Below are positions 8,199 to 17,066 of a stretch of DNA of 64,000 nt, piece after piece; the first letter of the stretch is position 1, and each line of letters starts with the position of its first letter. The translations under genes and the position numbers were made by a program. Origin of the DNA: Aquimarina sp. AU58 (lineage in GTDB: Bacteria > Bacteroidota > Bacteroidia > Flavobacteriales > Flavobacteriaceae); NCBI RefSeq assembly GCF_900312745.1, contig NZ_OMPD01000014.1, positions 992,001 to 1,056,000 on the forward strand, given 5' to 3'. The notes under the pieces are model-generated. The model had not been told where the DNA came from and did not search any database. It worked only from the letters and a program-made list of their open reading frames with translations.

Positions 8199-9049
8199 TG
8201 CGCTCTTTAAAGCTTACATCTCATTTTGAAGAATTACTTTCAGAAAATATAATAGCGATACAGCCATTATCAGGAGGAGATATTAATGAAGTCTGTCTTA
8301 TACACACAAATCAACAAAAATTTGTTGCCAAAGTTAATAGTGCTTCAGAATTTCCTGGGATGTTTGAGGCAGAAGTCAAAGGTCTTGAAAAACTTAAAGA
8401 TTCAAACACATTTACCATACCAGATATTATTCATTTTGGTGAATCTGATGATGTTGCTTTTTTGATATTAGAATATATTGATTCTGGAAAACAAGCAGAT
8501 ACTTTTTGGGAAATATTTGGAGAACAACTAGCGGGCCTACACCAACAAAATGATTCTTATTTTGGTTTCGAAAATGACAATTATATCGGGAGTTTACCAC
8601 AGTATAATACTATATGTGATTCTACATACCAATTCTATGTGACCCAGCGACTACAACCACAATTTGAATTGGCGCGACAAAATGGTTTCTTATTCTCAGA
8701 TGTAGATACATTTTATAATATGCTTAAAGATGAAATACCAGACGAAAAACCAAGCCTGATTCATGGTGATTTATGGAGTGGTAATTTTATGATTGACATG
8801 CAAGGATATCCTTGTCTTATCGATCCGGCGGTTGCATACGCACCCAGAGAAATGGATATAGGTATGATGCATCTTTTTGGAGGTTTTAATTCTAGCGTAT
8901 TTGATATCTACAATGAAGTTTTTCCGCTTGTAGAGAATTGGAAAGATCGATTATCGATTTGGCAATTATATTACCTTTTGGTTCACCTTAATCTATTTGG
9001 GAGTTCATATTACAATAAGGTAAAAAGTATTGTAAAGCGGTATTCATAA
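8198..9049 (+). CDS. Fructosamine kinase family protein
   Basis: A 283-residue APH-fold kinase of the fructosamine-3-kinase family, whose bacterial members phosphorylate ketoamines such as ribulosamines so that glycated proteins can be repaired. It shows the ATP-site region QPLSGGDINEVCLI, the catalytic loop LIHGDLWSGNF (Asp191, Asn196), and the metal-binding LIDPAVAYAPREMDIGM (Asp209). The ATG shares its A with the TAA of the DHFR gene, indicating translational coupling. Exact substrate not deducible. Confidence 0.88.
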   Translation: MRSLKLTSHFEELLSENIIAIQPLSGGDINEVCLIHTNQQKFVAKVNSASEFPGMFEAEVKGLEKLKDSNTFTIPDIIHFGESDDVAFLILEYIDSGKQADTFWEIFGEQLAGLHQQNDSYFGFENDNYIGSLPQYNTICDSTYQFYVTQRLQPQFELARQNGFLFSDVDTFYNMLKDEIPDEKPSLIHGDLWSGNFMIDMQGYPCLIDPAVAYAPREMDIGMMHLFGGFNSSVFDIYNEVFPLVENWKDRLSIWQLYYLLVHLNLFGSSYYNKVKSIVKRYS

Positions 9050-9117
9050 TAAACTCACCTTACTTTTTTTTAGACGGTTATATAAATTAGGTATAAACAA
9101 TTTGAATTAATTTTTTT

Positions 9118-9157
9118 CAGTTCCGAAAAATGAAACTGAGATGTTCTATTATTGCAT
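9118..9157 (+). promoter_or_regulatory. CAGTTC upstream motif, copy 1
   Basis: CAGTTCCGAAAAATGAAACT followed by GAGATGTTCTATTATTGCA lies about 120 bases before the gene at 9241. A closely similar block (CAGTTC, spacer, GAACTG, GGATGTC, TATTATnCA) lies 110 bases before the gene at 18451. The shared inverted repeat and tail suggest a regulator site or small structured leader. Function unknown. Confidence 0.4.
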
Positions 9158-9240
9158 AGAATATTACATTTTGATCTATAGAATCTCTTACGATTAAAAA
9201 AACTTAAACCATTGCCTAACTAATAATTAACTAATCTAAA

Positions 9241-10458
9241 ATGAAAAAACAGCTATTATTTCTTTTAATTATTGTTGTTAATATTAATTGCTATTCACAA
9301 ATTTCTTTTCAAAAAGGATATTATATCGATAATTCTGGCCAAAAAATTGATTGCCAAATTAAAAATATTGATTGGAAAAATAACCCAACCGAATTTGAAT
9401 ATAGATTATCAGAAGATACAGAACACAAGAAAATTACTATCAAATCTGTTAAAGAGTTTGGGGTTTATGATATATTAAAATATCGTAGACATGTAGTTAT
9501 GATTGAGAGATCAAGCAATGCAATGAACAAGTTGAGTACTAGTGGAAATCTTACATTTAAAGAAGAAGAAATTTTTTTAAAGGTAGTAATAGAAGGAAAA
9601 GCTAGTTTGTACTCATTTGAAGATAAAAACGTGTCCAAGTTTTTTTATAGCGTAGATAATTCTGAAGTTAAGCAACTAATATTTAAAAAATACTTGACCC
9701 CAGAAAACAAAATAAATATAAACAATAGATATAGGCAGCAGTTATGGAGTGATTTAAAATGCAAAGGCATTTCAATGAACACTTTTAAAAATGTAGATTA
9801 TTATAAAAACGAACTAAAAGTTCTTTTTAAGAAATACAATACATGTAACAATTCAGAATCTATCAATTTTGAAAACAAACAGAAAAGAGATTTGTTTAAT
9901 TTAACCGTTAGACTTGGTTTAAATAGTTCTTCTCTATCCATACGCAATGATGCTTTGTTTTCATCATATAATATGGATTTTGACAATAAATTAGGATTTA
10001 GGCTTGGAGTTGAAGCTGAATTCATTTTACCATTTAACAAAAACAAATGGGCCGTACTGGTCGAGCCAAAATATCAATATTATAAATCAGAAAACGAAAG
10101 AATTTTAAACCCGAATACTGTTATTGAGCGAACAGAACAGATTAAGGTGGATTACAAGTCTTTAGAAATACCTATTGGAATTAGGCATTATATGTTTTTA
10201 AGCGAAAACTCAAAATTATTCATCAATAGCTCTTTTGCATTTGTTTTGAATCTAAACTCAAATATTACTTTTGAACACAGCGAAGATTTAGATATTCAGG
10301 CAGGAAGCAATTTAACTTTTGGTTTAGGATACAAATACAATGATAAATATAGTTTGGAATGTAGATATGGATTAAGTCATGATATCTTAAATGATTATGC
10401 AGATTGGAGCTCTGATTATAAAACACTGTCTATAATCTTTGGGTATTCTATATTTTAA
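9241..10458 (+). CDS. Outer-membrane beta-barrel protein, hypothetical
   Basis: A 405-residue exported protein. Residues 1-19 are a signal peptide ending YSQ. The N-terminal half (about 20-205) begins with KGYYIDNSGQKIDCQIKNID, a pattern common in Bacteroidota exported proteins with a GxYxxxxGxxxxGxI opening. The C-terminal half (about 215-405) is alternating amphipathic strands ending in aromatic residues (LSIIFGYSIF), as in PorT-like barrels. I do not recognise a specific function. It is probably transcribed alone and carries the CAGTTC motif upstream. Confidence 0.75.
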   Translation: MKKQLLFLLIIVVNINCYSQISFQKGYYIDNSGQKIDCQIKNIDWKNNPTEFEYRLSEDTEHKKITIKSVKEFGVYDILKYRRHVVMIERSSNAMNKLSTSGNLTFKEEEIFLKVVIEGKASLYSFEDKNVSKFFYSVDNSEVKQLIFKKYLTPENKININNRYRQQLWSDLKCKGISMNTFKNVDYYKNELKVLFKKYNTCNNSESINFENKQKRDLFNLTVRLGLNSSSLSIRNDALFSSYNMDFDNKLGFRLGVEAEFILPFNKNKWAVLVEPKYQYYKSENERILNPNTVIERTEQIKVDYKSLEIPIGIRHYMFLSENSKLFINSSFAFVLNLNSNITFEHSEDLDIQAGSNLTFGLGYKYNDKYSLECRYGLSHDILNDYADWSSDYKTLSIIFGYSIF

Positions 10459-10470
10459 ATAAGACAACTT

Positions 10471-10602
10471 GTTGCGTTAGGGATAGTAGTAGAAATCCCG
10501 AGTATTGTCTTTTTAAGCTATGATACTGAGCTTGGCGAAGTGTTGTCTAGGGGTAGATCATGCGAGGAATTGTAGCGAATAGCCCGCCCGAACGCCCAAA
10601 AC
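10471..10602 (+). repeat. GCGTTAGGG...AACGCCC structured repeat, copy A
   Basis: Begins TTGCGTTAGGGATAGTAG and ends TAGCGAATAGCCCGCCCGAA then CGCCCAAAAC. The ends pair (GCGTT with AACGC) and the two conserved flanks recur at 22812 and 46939 around a variable middle. The layout is that of a structured RNA or a dispersed palindromic unit. It resembles what I remember of the Flavo-1 RNA motif of Flavobacteria; this is unverified. Located between an outer-membrane protein gene and fabD. Confidence 0.65.
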
Positions 10603-10635
10603 AAAAAATCTAGTTACTCGTACCAACTTTATCCT

Positions 10636-10643
10636 TACTTTTG
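10636..10643 (+). promoter_or_regulatory. Candidate -7 promoter element for fabD
   Basis: TACTTTTG matches TAnnTTTG and lies 26 bases before the fabD ATG, downstream of repeat copy A. This suggests that fabD has its own promoter with a short leader. No clear -33 element. Confidence 0.4.
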
Positions 10644-10669
10644 TCAAAATTTTAAATATACAGTATCAT

Positions 10670-11551
10670 ATGAACGCATATGTATTTCCTGGTCAAGGAG
10701 CTCAATTTTCCGGAATGGGTCTTGATCTATATGAAAACTCAAACATCGCTAAAGAACTTTTTGATAAAGCTAATGATATCTTAGGGTTTGAGATTACCAA
10801 AATTATGTTTGAAGGTACAGCAGATGAGTTAAAACAAACTAAAGTAACGCAACCTGCTATCTTTTTGCATTCTGTTATCTTAAGTAAAGTATTAGGAGAT
10901 AGTTTTAAACCAGATATGGTTGCAGGGCATTCTTTAGGAGAACTTTCTGCTTTAGTTGCTAACGGAACTCTTAATTTTGAAGATGCATTGCGATTGGTAT
11001 CTAAACGAGCGATAGCGATGCAAAAAGCGTGTGAGTTGAAACCATCTACAATGGCAGCTGTTTTAGGATTAGAAGATGAGGTAGTAGAGCAGGGGTGTGA
11101 AGAAATAGATGGAATTGTAGTAGCAGCAAACTATAATTGCCCTGGGCAATTAGTAATCTCTGGCGAAGTAGAAGCTATCGAAAAAGCATGTGAATTGATG
11201 AAAGAAAAAGGAGCTCGAAGAGCATTGGTATTACCAGTAGGAGGAGCATTTCATTCACCATTAATGGAACCTGCCAGAGAAGAATTGGCAGCAGCGATTG
11301 AAGCGACTACGTTTAATACACCCAATTGCCCTGTGTATCAAAATGTGACGACAGAAGCGGTTACAGATCCAGAAGAAATTAAAAAGAACTTGATCGCACA
11401 GCTTACGGCACCTGTAAAATGGACGCAAAGTGTGCAAAATATGATCAAAGATGGCGCAACATCATTTACCGAAGTTGGACCAGGAAAAGTATTATCAGGA
11501 TTGGTGAAAAAAGTAGATCGATCTATGGAAACTATTTCTGCTTCGATTTAA
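10670..11551 (+). CDS. fabD: Malonyl-CoA:ACP transacylase
   Basis: Transfers malonyl from CoA to acyl carrier protein for fatty acid synthesis. The 293-residue protein has FPGQGAQFSGMG at residues 6-17, the nucleophile Ser88 in AGHSLGELSALVA, the catalytic His in GGAFHSPLMEPA (about residue 200) and the closing TEVGPGKVLSGLVKK. It stands alone rather than in a fab cluster, a common arrangement in Flavobacteriia. A terminator follows 25 bases after the stop. Confidence 0.97.
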   Translation: MNAYVFPGQGAQFSGMGLDLYENSNIAKELFDKANDILGFEITKIMFEGTADELKQTKVTQPAIFLHSVILSKVLGDSFKPDMVAGHSLGELSALVANGTLNFEDALRLVSKRAIAMQKACELKPSTMAAVLGLEDEVVEQGCEEIDGIVVAANYNCPGQLVISGEVEAIEKACELMKEKGARRALVLPVGGAFHSPLMEPAREELAAAIEATTFNTPNCPVYQNVTTEAVTDPEEIKKNLIAQLTAPVKWTQSVQNMIKDGATSFTEVGPGKVLSGLVKKVDRSMETISASI

Positions 11552-11575
11552 GAAATATCAACAATATATAATATA

Positions 11576-11628
11576 AACCTCGCAGAAGATGCTACACTAA
11601 GTTCGGCATTAGTCTGTGAGGTTTTTTT
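11576..11628 (+). terminator. Terminator after fabD (probably bidirectional)
   Basis: AACCTCGCAG at the left and CTGTGAGGTT at the right form a stem with one G-T type mismatch, with inner pairing of GATGC and GCATT, followed by a T-run. The gene at 11650 ends on the other strand just beyond it, so it can serve both. The stem sequence resembles the palindrome at 22764. Confidence 0.75.
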
Positions 11629-11649
11629 ATGATCGATATGTGCTGTTTA

Positions 11650-12927
11650 CTACTTTTCGTTTTTAAGACCCAATAGGTCTTTTTCATATTCCTCTAATCT
11701 CCAGTCAGCATTTTTCTTGCCGAGTCGAATAGCACGCTGGTAATACATCATAGCTTCTTTTTTGTTTTTTAAAGCACGATAAACATCGCCTAATCCATTA
11801 ATCGGGCGTGCCGCATTAGGAGATTTATTAGTGAAAAAGACATACAACTCTTTTGCTTTCTCGGGTTGGTTGTGTTTCATATAAAATGCTGCAAAGACAC
11901 ATCCCCAGGTTGTTCTTAGGTTTTCAAGAAAATCGTTAGGTTTAAATTGATTTATAAAAGTGTCAAATGCAGTATAATCATCTTCATCAGAAGCTTTTTT
12001 GACGAGATTCCACATGGTACGTTGTGCAATTTTTTCTGGAAAACCAAATTGTTCTGCTCTCTTTTTATAATAGGTAATTACAGTATTCATTCCGCCCGAT
12101 TTTTTATATTCTTCTAAGGAGTTGAACCGAAGTTCTGGATAATCATGATAATATTGTTTTATACCATGATAAAGGGTGTGGTATGGGGTAGAGCGATGCT
12201 CTTCGTTCTGCAGATAGGTATACTCCCATCTTAATGTGTTGGGAGCTTCTGATTCTAGTTTGTTTTTAAGGTATTCGGTGCCTTTTGTTACGACACGTTC
12301 ATGATTACTGGAAGTAAAAAACAGGAAAGTTTCGAGTTTTTTCTTTGCGCTAAGGATACTATCCAGAGATTTCATTCTGTTTGCAGATATCGGTAAGCTG
12401 GTATCATGAATAGGAAAAGGGCTTGCGGCCAGATATCCGCTAAACAGTTCTGGGTTTTTGGTCATCGTTTCAATGACAAAACCACCGGCATATTCCCAAC
12501 CAAATAGTAATCGTTCTCCAGATGTTCTAAACGTATGATCTACATAAGGAATAATTTCTTGAGCTATAAAATTTAAAAAGGTTTTTGCTCCAGAACTAAA
12601 ATGACCAAATCGCTTGGGGTACGTATTTGTGATACCCACGGTAATATATTCTGGGGTGAGTTTAAATTTTTTAAAAGATTGTGATACACTTACAGCATGA
12701 AGAAAAAGCCGTTGCCCGTCTAATATGTAAACTACAGGATATTTTTTTGAAGAACCATCATAACCCTCAGGTAGAAAGATTTGAATTTTTCTTTCTTCAT
12801 CCAATATTTTAGAAGGAATCACAACGTTCTTTCCAATAGTATTTTCTGTTATTTGGATTTGTGAGAATGAAAAACAGAAGATAAAACTAAATAGAATACT
12901 TAGTAAAAATGGATTTTTAATATTCAT
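11650..12927 (-). CDS. Esterase-D-like hydrolase with TPR tail, catalytic serine replaced
   Basis: A 425-residue exported protein. I place the start at 12927, where MNIKNPFLLSILFSFIFC begins a clear signal peptide; an upstream ATG at 13035 would overlap the previous gene. Residues 30-260 follow the esterase/enterochelin-esterase fold (KIQIFLPEGYDG, YPVVYILDGQ, ITVGITNT). At the nucleophile elbow the expected GxSxG reads GWEYAG (143-148), with Glu145 in place of Ser, so classical serine hydrolysis is doubtful. The last ~60 residues contain TPR helices (GLGDVYRALKNKKEAMMYYQ). The neighbour at 12956 is a paralogue that keeps the serine. Confidence 0.8.
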   Translation of the reverse strand: MNIKNPFLLSILFSFIFCFSFSQIQITENTIGKNVVIPSKILDEERKIQIFLPEGYDGSSKKYPVVYILDGQRLFLHAVSVSQSFKKFKLTPEYITVGITNTYPKRFGHFSSGAKTFLNFIAQEIIPYVDHTFRTSGERLLFGWEYAGGFVIETMTKNPELFSGYLAASPFPIHDTSLPISANRMKSLDSILSAKKKLETFLFFTSSNHERVVTKGTEYLKNKLESEAPNTLRWEYTYLQNEEHRSTPYHTLYHGIKQYYHDYPELRFNSLEEYKKSGGMNTVITYYKKRAEQFGFPEKIAQRTMWNLVKKASDEDDYTAFDTFINQFKPNDFLENLRTTWGCVFAAFYMKHNQPEKAKELYVFFTNKSPNAARPINGLGDVYRALKNKKEAMMYYQRAIRLGKKNADWRLEEYEKDLLGLKNEK

Positions 12928-12955
12928 AACAATACAATATATCAAATAATAGAAA

Positions 12956-14248
12956 TTACCGTTTGCCTTGTTTCTCAAGTTTGGTTTTGATTTTAGCCAA
13001 TTGCTCTTCATATTCAGATAGGTATTCGGTATCATATTCTTTGGCTAGTTGTACTGCCTTTTGCTGTGTTTCAAGCGCAAGACCCAGTTGATTGTTTTTT
13101 TCTAACGCTTCAGACAAATTATGATATGCCCATGGAGATCGAGGACGATATTGTATTCGTCGTTTAATAACTTGTATAGCTTCTTCGATTCTACCATCTT
13201 GTAATAATTTTCTGCCAATAAATCGCAAAGAATTTACACTATTCCATCGTTCGGCTTTTGGAAGAATAGAAAAACCATATGTTGTCGAAAGTTTTTGATG
13301 AAAAGAGTCTATATTCTTTAAAGCATTACCAGGTTCTTTTATGATTTCCCTAAATCTTGGAGACCATTTTTCTTTAGGAAAAATCATTTCTATCGAAGAA
13401 AGCAGTGCTTTTATAATACATGCATAATGATCTTCATTAGGGATGACTTCGACTTTTAAGTTTAAGTTTTTTGAAGTAAATGGAGACAAGCGCTTTTTCA
13501 ACTCTTCCATATTCTTGATATAGGGTTTGTCTTTACTAATATCATTTTCAGAGACACCCAGGTAGAATTGCGCTTTACGATTGGGGTTTTTAACAAAACT
13601 CTCTTCAAAAGCATCTATGAAGGTGGTGTTGGGCTGATAGCCCATACCAATCATATCTGCGGTAGCAACAGTAATATGCGCCTGAAACAAACCTGGCTCT
13701 TTTGCAAAGGTGTGTAGCGGATATACACTACTTCCTGATACGCCAACAATGATTCTGTAATCGGCAGCACGATATTGTTCTTTTAAGTATGGAAATAGTT
13801 CTTCTTTAAGATGTTTTGTGAATTTATCTGGATCGGCATTAAATTCGAGTTTATCTCTACTAGACCACATGCCATTGGTATAGACATTTGGAGCATAATG
13901 TGTTTCTTCTTCAAAGCTAATTACAATAGCTTCGGGCATACGAGTGACAGAACTTAGATGTCTTATGACCCCAGAGATCATTTGAAAAAACTTAACACCA
14001 TGAGAACCACTTATCATGACTATAGGATACGTATGGTCTTTTGAAGCTACATGAAAACTCTCGGGAATGAAAATATTCATCACCCTATTTTCATCCAGTA
14101 TCTTAGAATGAAAAGTAACTTTTTGTGCGTAAGTAATAGGGGAAGATGAGATTTTGGATAACGACGATTCATAAGATTGTTGCGCGTTCCCGATAAAAAT
14201 AAATGTAAATAAAAGAATTGTAAGTATTAAGAAACTGTTCGTTTTCAT
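12956..14248 (-). CDS. Esterase-D-like exported hydrolase with TPR tail
   Basis: A 430-residue paralogue of the downstream gene (gap 28 bases after correcting that gene's start). Signal peptide at residues 1-22 (ending GNAQQ). The esterase domain spans about 40-280 with MNIFIPESF, YPIVMISGSHG and the nucleophile elbow GVSGSS (Ser171 at 169-174, so GxSxS rather than GxSxG), and NEDHYACI probably supplying the catalytic His. TPR-like helices at about 340-415 (GRIEEAIQVIKRRIQYRPRS, AYHNLSEALEKNNQLGLAL). Likely secreted or periplasmic esterase; substrate unknown. Confidence 0.82.
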   Translation of the reverse strand: MKTNSFLILTILLFTFIFIGNAQQSYESSLSKISSSPITYAQKVTFHSKILDENRVMNIFIPESFHVASKDHTYPIVMISGSHGVKFFQMISGVIRHLSSVTRMPEAIVISFEEETHYAPNVYTNGMWSSRDKLEFNADPDKFTKHLKEELFPYLKEQYRAADYRIIVGVSGSSVYPLHTFAKEPGLFQAHITVATADMIGMGYQPNTTFIDAFEESFVKNPNRKAQFYLGVSENDISKDKPYIKNMEELKKRLSPFTSKNLNLKVEVIPNEDHYACIIKALLSSIEMIFPKEKWSPRFREIIKEPGNALKNIDSFHQKLSTTYGFSILPKAERWNSVNSLRFIGRKLLQDGRIEEAIQVIKRRIQYRPRSPWAYHNLSEALEKNNQLGLALETQQKAVQLAKEYDTEYLSEYEEQLAKIKTKLEKQGKR

Positions 14249-14320
14249 AATGTGATTGATGAGGATTTTTATTAATAATTGATTTGTTCTTCATACCAAA
14301 TCATAATGGTTGATTTATGA

Positions 14321-15085
14321 TTACCAATATTCTTCGATATAGTAGATTTTATCTTTTCTAAATTTTATAAGTGTCATTGTACTCTCGGTTTCATTCTCTT
14401 GTAATTCTTCTATAACAATAGCGTTTAATCCAATAATCATATTTACAATTTTGCTTTTCGGAAAATCATTATATCTACCTTTTTTTAAGAATTTTACTGT
14501 ATTGTTATAAAGCAATTCTCTTGAATATATACCGCCATAGCCTGGATGGTTATATTCAAAATCTGTTGTGTAAAAGCTGTATAGAAAATCTACGTCTGCT
14601 ACTGTAGATCCTTTTTTGAAGACTTTTTGGTGAGCATTTTTATACTTTTTGAAAATTGATTTTAATTCTTCTTTGGATAAAGGTTTAACTTTCTCATATT
14701 CGGCTGCTACAATATCTGTGACTTCTTTCCATCTTGGATCAGTATATAGAGATTTTAAATCGCTATCATTTGTTAGTTGCTTATAGTTAGAAAACTTTCC
14801 TTCTTTTACTATTTTAAGTAATTGCAGAAATGCTGCATCGGGTTCTTTTGCCAATGCCCAGGCACATGCTGCATTAAATCGATTAGAAATTTCTTTGTCA
14901 GACATGTTTGATTGATTGCCTAATACAGCGAATGCTTCTGTGTATTTTTGTCCCGATGTATAGAATTCTTTAGATTGGTATAAACCCCAGGCTTCTTTTA
15001 ATAATTTGGAATACGATTCGTTTTCTTGCCCAAATCCCTGGGACATTAAAAAACTCATCAATATAACTACAATTTTACTTCTCAT
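14321..15085 (-). CDS. Exported TPR-like / SnoaL-like protein, hypothetical
   Basis: A 254-residue protein with a signal peptide (MRSKIVVILMSFLMSQGFGQ, 1-20). Residues 25-130 are helical and TPR-like (LLKEAWGLYQSKEFYTSGQK, FNAACAWALAKEPDAAFLQL, DSDLKSLYTDPRWKEV, a pattern seen in TPR-end-of-repeat proteins). Residues 150-254 resemble an NTF2/SnoaL fold (FLYSFYTTDFEYNHPGYGGI, MTLIKFRKDKIYYIEEYW). No catalytic function is apparent. It follows the LytTR pair on the same strand and precedes the esterases, so it may belong to a LytTR-controlled group; that is inference. Confidence 0.7.
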   Translation of the reverse strand: MRSKIVVILMSFLMSQGFGQENESYSKLLKEAWGLYQSKEFYTSGQKYTEAFAVLGNQSNMSDKEISNRFNAACAWALAKEPDAAFLQLLKIVKEGKFSNYKQLTNDSDLKSLYTDPRWKEVTDIVAAEYEKVKPLSKEELKSIFKKYKNAHQKVFKKGSTVADVDFLYSFYTTDFEYNHPGYGGIYSRELLYNNTVKFLKKGRYNDFPKSKIVNMIIGLNAIVIEELQENETESTMTLIKFRKDKIYYIEEYW

Positions 15086-15214
15086 ATTTTTGGTAATAAC
15101 CTGAGTTAAATATAGTGTGTAGTTAAAAAGCTAATCTTAAAATAGTGATGAATTGGGGTAAAAAAACAGTAAAGCGTTTCTTTTTATCGTTGAAGAATTA
15201 AAGTAAGTACTTGC

Positions 15215-15982
15215 TTAAAATTGCACCCATTTTCTGAATGCAGAAGTCGTACTCGAACTAGTGATTACACTTTGTTCAACCCCATCAAGAATAATTAGCA
15301 ATCTGTTTTTACTATGACTGTCCATTCCTTTGATGTGATTGATATTTACCATTTGGCTTCTGTTAATTCTGAAGAAAACTTTTGGGTCTAACTGATTAGT
15401 TAGCGTGCCTATTTTTTGCGTTGCTCTATGTATATTGCCTTTTGTATCTGTAATCTTACAAAAATCTCCATACGCCTCAATTAGGGATATTGTATTGGTA
15501 TCGATCAACTTGATCCCATTTCCTTTTTTAATCACAAAACGTTTTAGAAACTGTCTTTTTTCGGGAGTCATTAATTCTTTAAGTTCTTTAAAAACATTTT
15601 TGTCTACCGAAGGCGAGTTTTTTGGCAATGCAATAAGTGTTTCATATTTGCGAAGTGCTTCAGAAAGTTCTTCTTTCGAATAGGGTTTTAAAATATATGC
15701 AATACCATTAGTTTTAAAAGCATCTAATAGAAACGTGTCATAAGCAGTACAGAAAATAATAGGAGAAGATATGGGTATTTGATCAAAGAGATCAAATGCA
15801 TTGCCATCTAATAATTGAATATCTGAAAGGATTAAATCATAGTGATGTTTAGATAACAAAACAGAGGTTTCATTTACAGATCTGGACCAATCCAAAGTAA
15901 GATCTGACTCAAAATACTCAGTAAGATATAGTTCAAGTTTTTCATAAGCCGGAATTTCGTCTTCTAAAATCAGAATATGCAT
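15215..15982 (-). CDS. LytTR-family response regulator
   Basis: A 255-residue two-component regulator. The receiver domain (about 1-120) has LEDE at 6-9, phospho-acceptor Asp54 in LILSDIQLLDG, the TA of FCTAYD and the Lys of LKPYSKEEL. The LytTR DNA-binding domain (about 150-253) shows VIKKGNGIKLIDTNTISLIE, YGDFCKI, FFRINRSQMVNINHI. It lies 18 bases downstream of its kinase gene. Target genes may be the adjacent minus-strand exported proteins, but no operator repeat was identified. Confidence 0.92.
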   Translation of the reverse strand: MHILILEDEIPAYEKLELYLTEYFESDLTLDWSRSVNETSVLLSKHHYDLILSDIQLLDGNAFDLFDQIPISSPIIFCTAYDTFLLDAFKTNGIAYILKPYSKEELSEALRKYETLIALPKNSPSVDKNVFKELKELMTPEKRQFLKRFVIKKGNGIKLIDTNTISLIEAYGDFCKITDTKGNIHRATQKIGTLTNQLDPKVFFRINRSQMVNINHIKGMDSHSKNRLLIILDGVEQSVITSSSTTSAFRKWVQF

Positions 15983-16000
15983 AGGATCAACAATGTCGTT

Positions 16001-17008
16001 TTAATCTTTTAATGTTAATAGTGGTAGCGAAACCGTAAAATACGCTTTATCTTCTTCAATTGTTACTTCTCTATCAGAAAGCAAAAGATACCGTTTTTTT
16101 ATATTCTGTAGTCCGCTTCCCGAAGAATGATTAGTTTCTGAAGTGTTTGAGGTATTGTTTTTTACCAGGATATGATCTTCGGTAATCGTGATTTGTGTAG
16201 TAATGATTTGATCGCTAGTTGGTTTATTATGTTTTACAACATTTTCAATAACTGTTTGTAGTGCGCCAGTAGGTAAATACTTGTCTTTTGGTAAATTGGT
16301 TTCAGGTATTTTAAATTCATAAGAATGCCCAAATCGAGTTTTGATAAGAAAGAAATAGTTTTCGGCTAATTTTATTTCTTCTTCGAGAGAAACAACTTCC
16401 TGATCCTTGGTCTGGATGAGATGACGGTACAATGCAGCCAATCGCGCAATATATGCTTTTGCTTTTTGTGGGGAAGTATCAATAAGCGCATCCATAGTAT
16501 TTAAGCTATTAAACAAAAAATGAGGATCAAATTGCGATCGTAATAACTTGAGTTCTGTTTCCCGTTGTTCTTTTTCAATCTGATTTACTTTTATAAAGTT
16601 TTCGTAATACTTCTTACCCATTAATAACCCCAATGGTATGGCAATATCTACAGCAGAATTGTAGTAACTTTTAAAGAGTAAAAGAGGATGCATATTAGAA
16701 AAAGTAAAGGGATTACCCGAGGACCAAAACTCAAGAAGAAGAGATCCAAATCCAACTAGAATAACACTTGCTAGTGCCAGCATAAAAAACAGAAGATATT
16801 TTTTGTTTTTAACCAGTAACTCTACGATAAGATACTTAAAAAGAAAGAGTAGGATAATAGTTTTTACCCAAAACAGAGGCATGTTTACCAGATATTGTAA
16901 TAATGCCATATCCAAAATATAGTATCGAGCCATATCCCAGAGGGTAGCCAGAACAAAATAAAAAACCAGAAGTTTATAATCTGATGTATTAAGTTTTAAG
17001 TATGTCAT
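16001..17008 (-). CDS. LytS-type sensor histidine kinase
   Basis: A 335-residue membrane kinase. Four hydrophobic segments lie in residues 10-130; the His_kinase domain begins at the phospho-acceptor His163 in SQFDPHFLFNSLNTMDALID, and the ATP-binding part contains PTGALQTVIENVVKHN and SGSGLQNIKKRYLLL. No extracellular sensor domain is present, as is typical for this class in Bacteroidota. Paired with the LytTR regulator 18 bases downstream. A TATCTTTG -7-like element at 17015-17022 would give a near-leaderless transcript. Confidence 0.9.
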   Translation of the reverse strand: MTYLKLNTSDYKLLVFYFVLATLWDMARYYILDMALLQYLVNMPLFWVKTIILLFLFKYLIVELLVKNKKYLLFFMLALASVILVGFGSLLLEFWSSGNPFTFSNMHPLLLFKSYYNSAVDIAIPLGLLMGKKYYENFIKVNQIEKEQRETELKLLRSQFDPHFLFNSLNTMDALIDTSPQKAKAYIARLAALYRHLIQTKDQEVVSLEEEIKLAENYFFLIKTRFGHSYEFKIPETNLPKDKYLPTGALQTVIENVVKHNKPTSDQIITTQITITEDHILVKNNTSNTSETNHSSGSGLQNIKKRYLLLSDREVTIEEDKAYFTVSLPLLTLKD

Positions 17009-17066
17009 AGATTACAAAGATAGTATTCAAACCAAATAGGAGATTTTTACTTTTGAATTGTATTTA

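Noticed and set aside
11650-13035. Longer start at 13035 for the serine-less esterase
   Set aside because: It would overlap the upstream esterase gene and put a non-conserved basic stretch before a clear signal peptide that begins at 12927.
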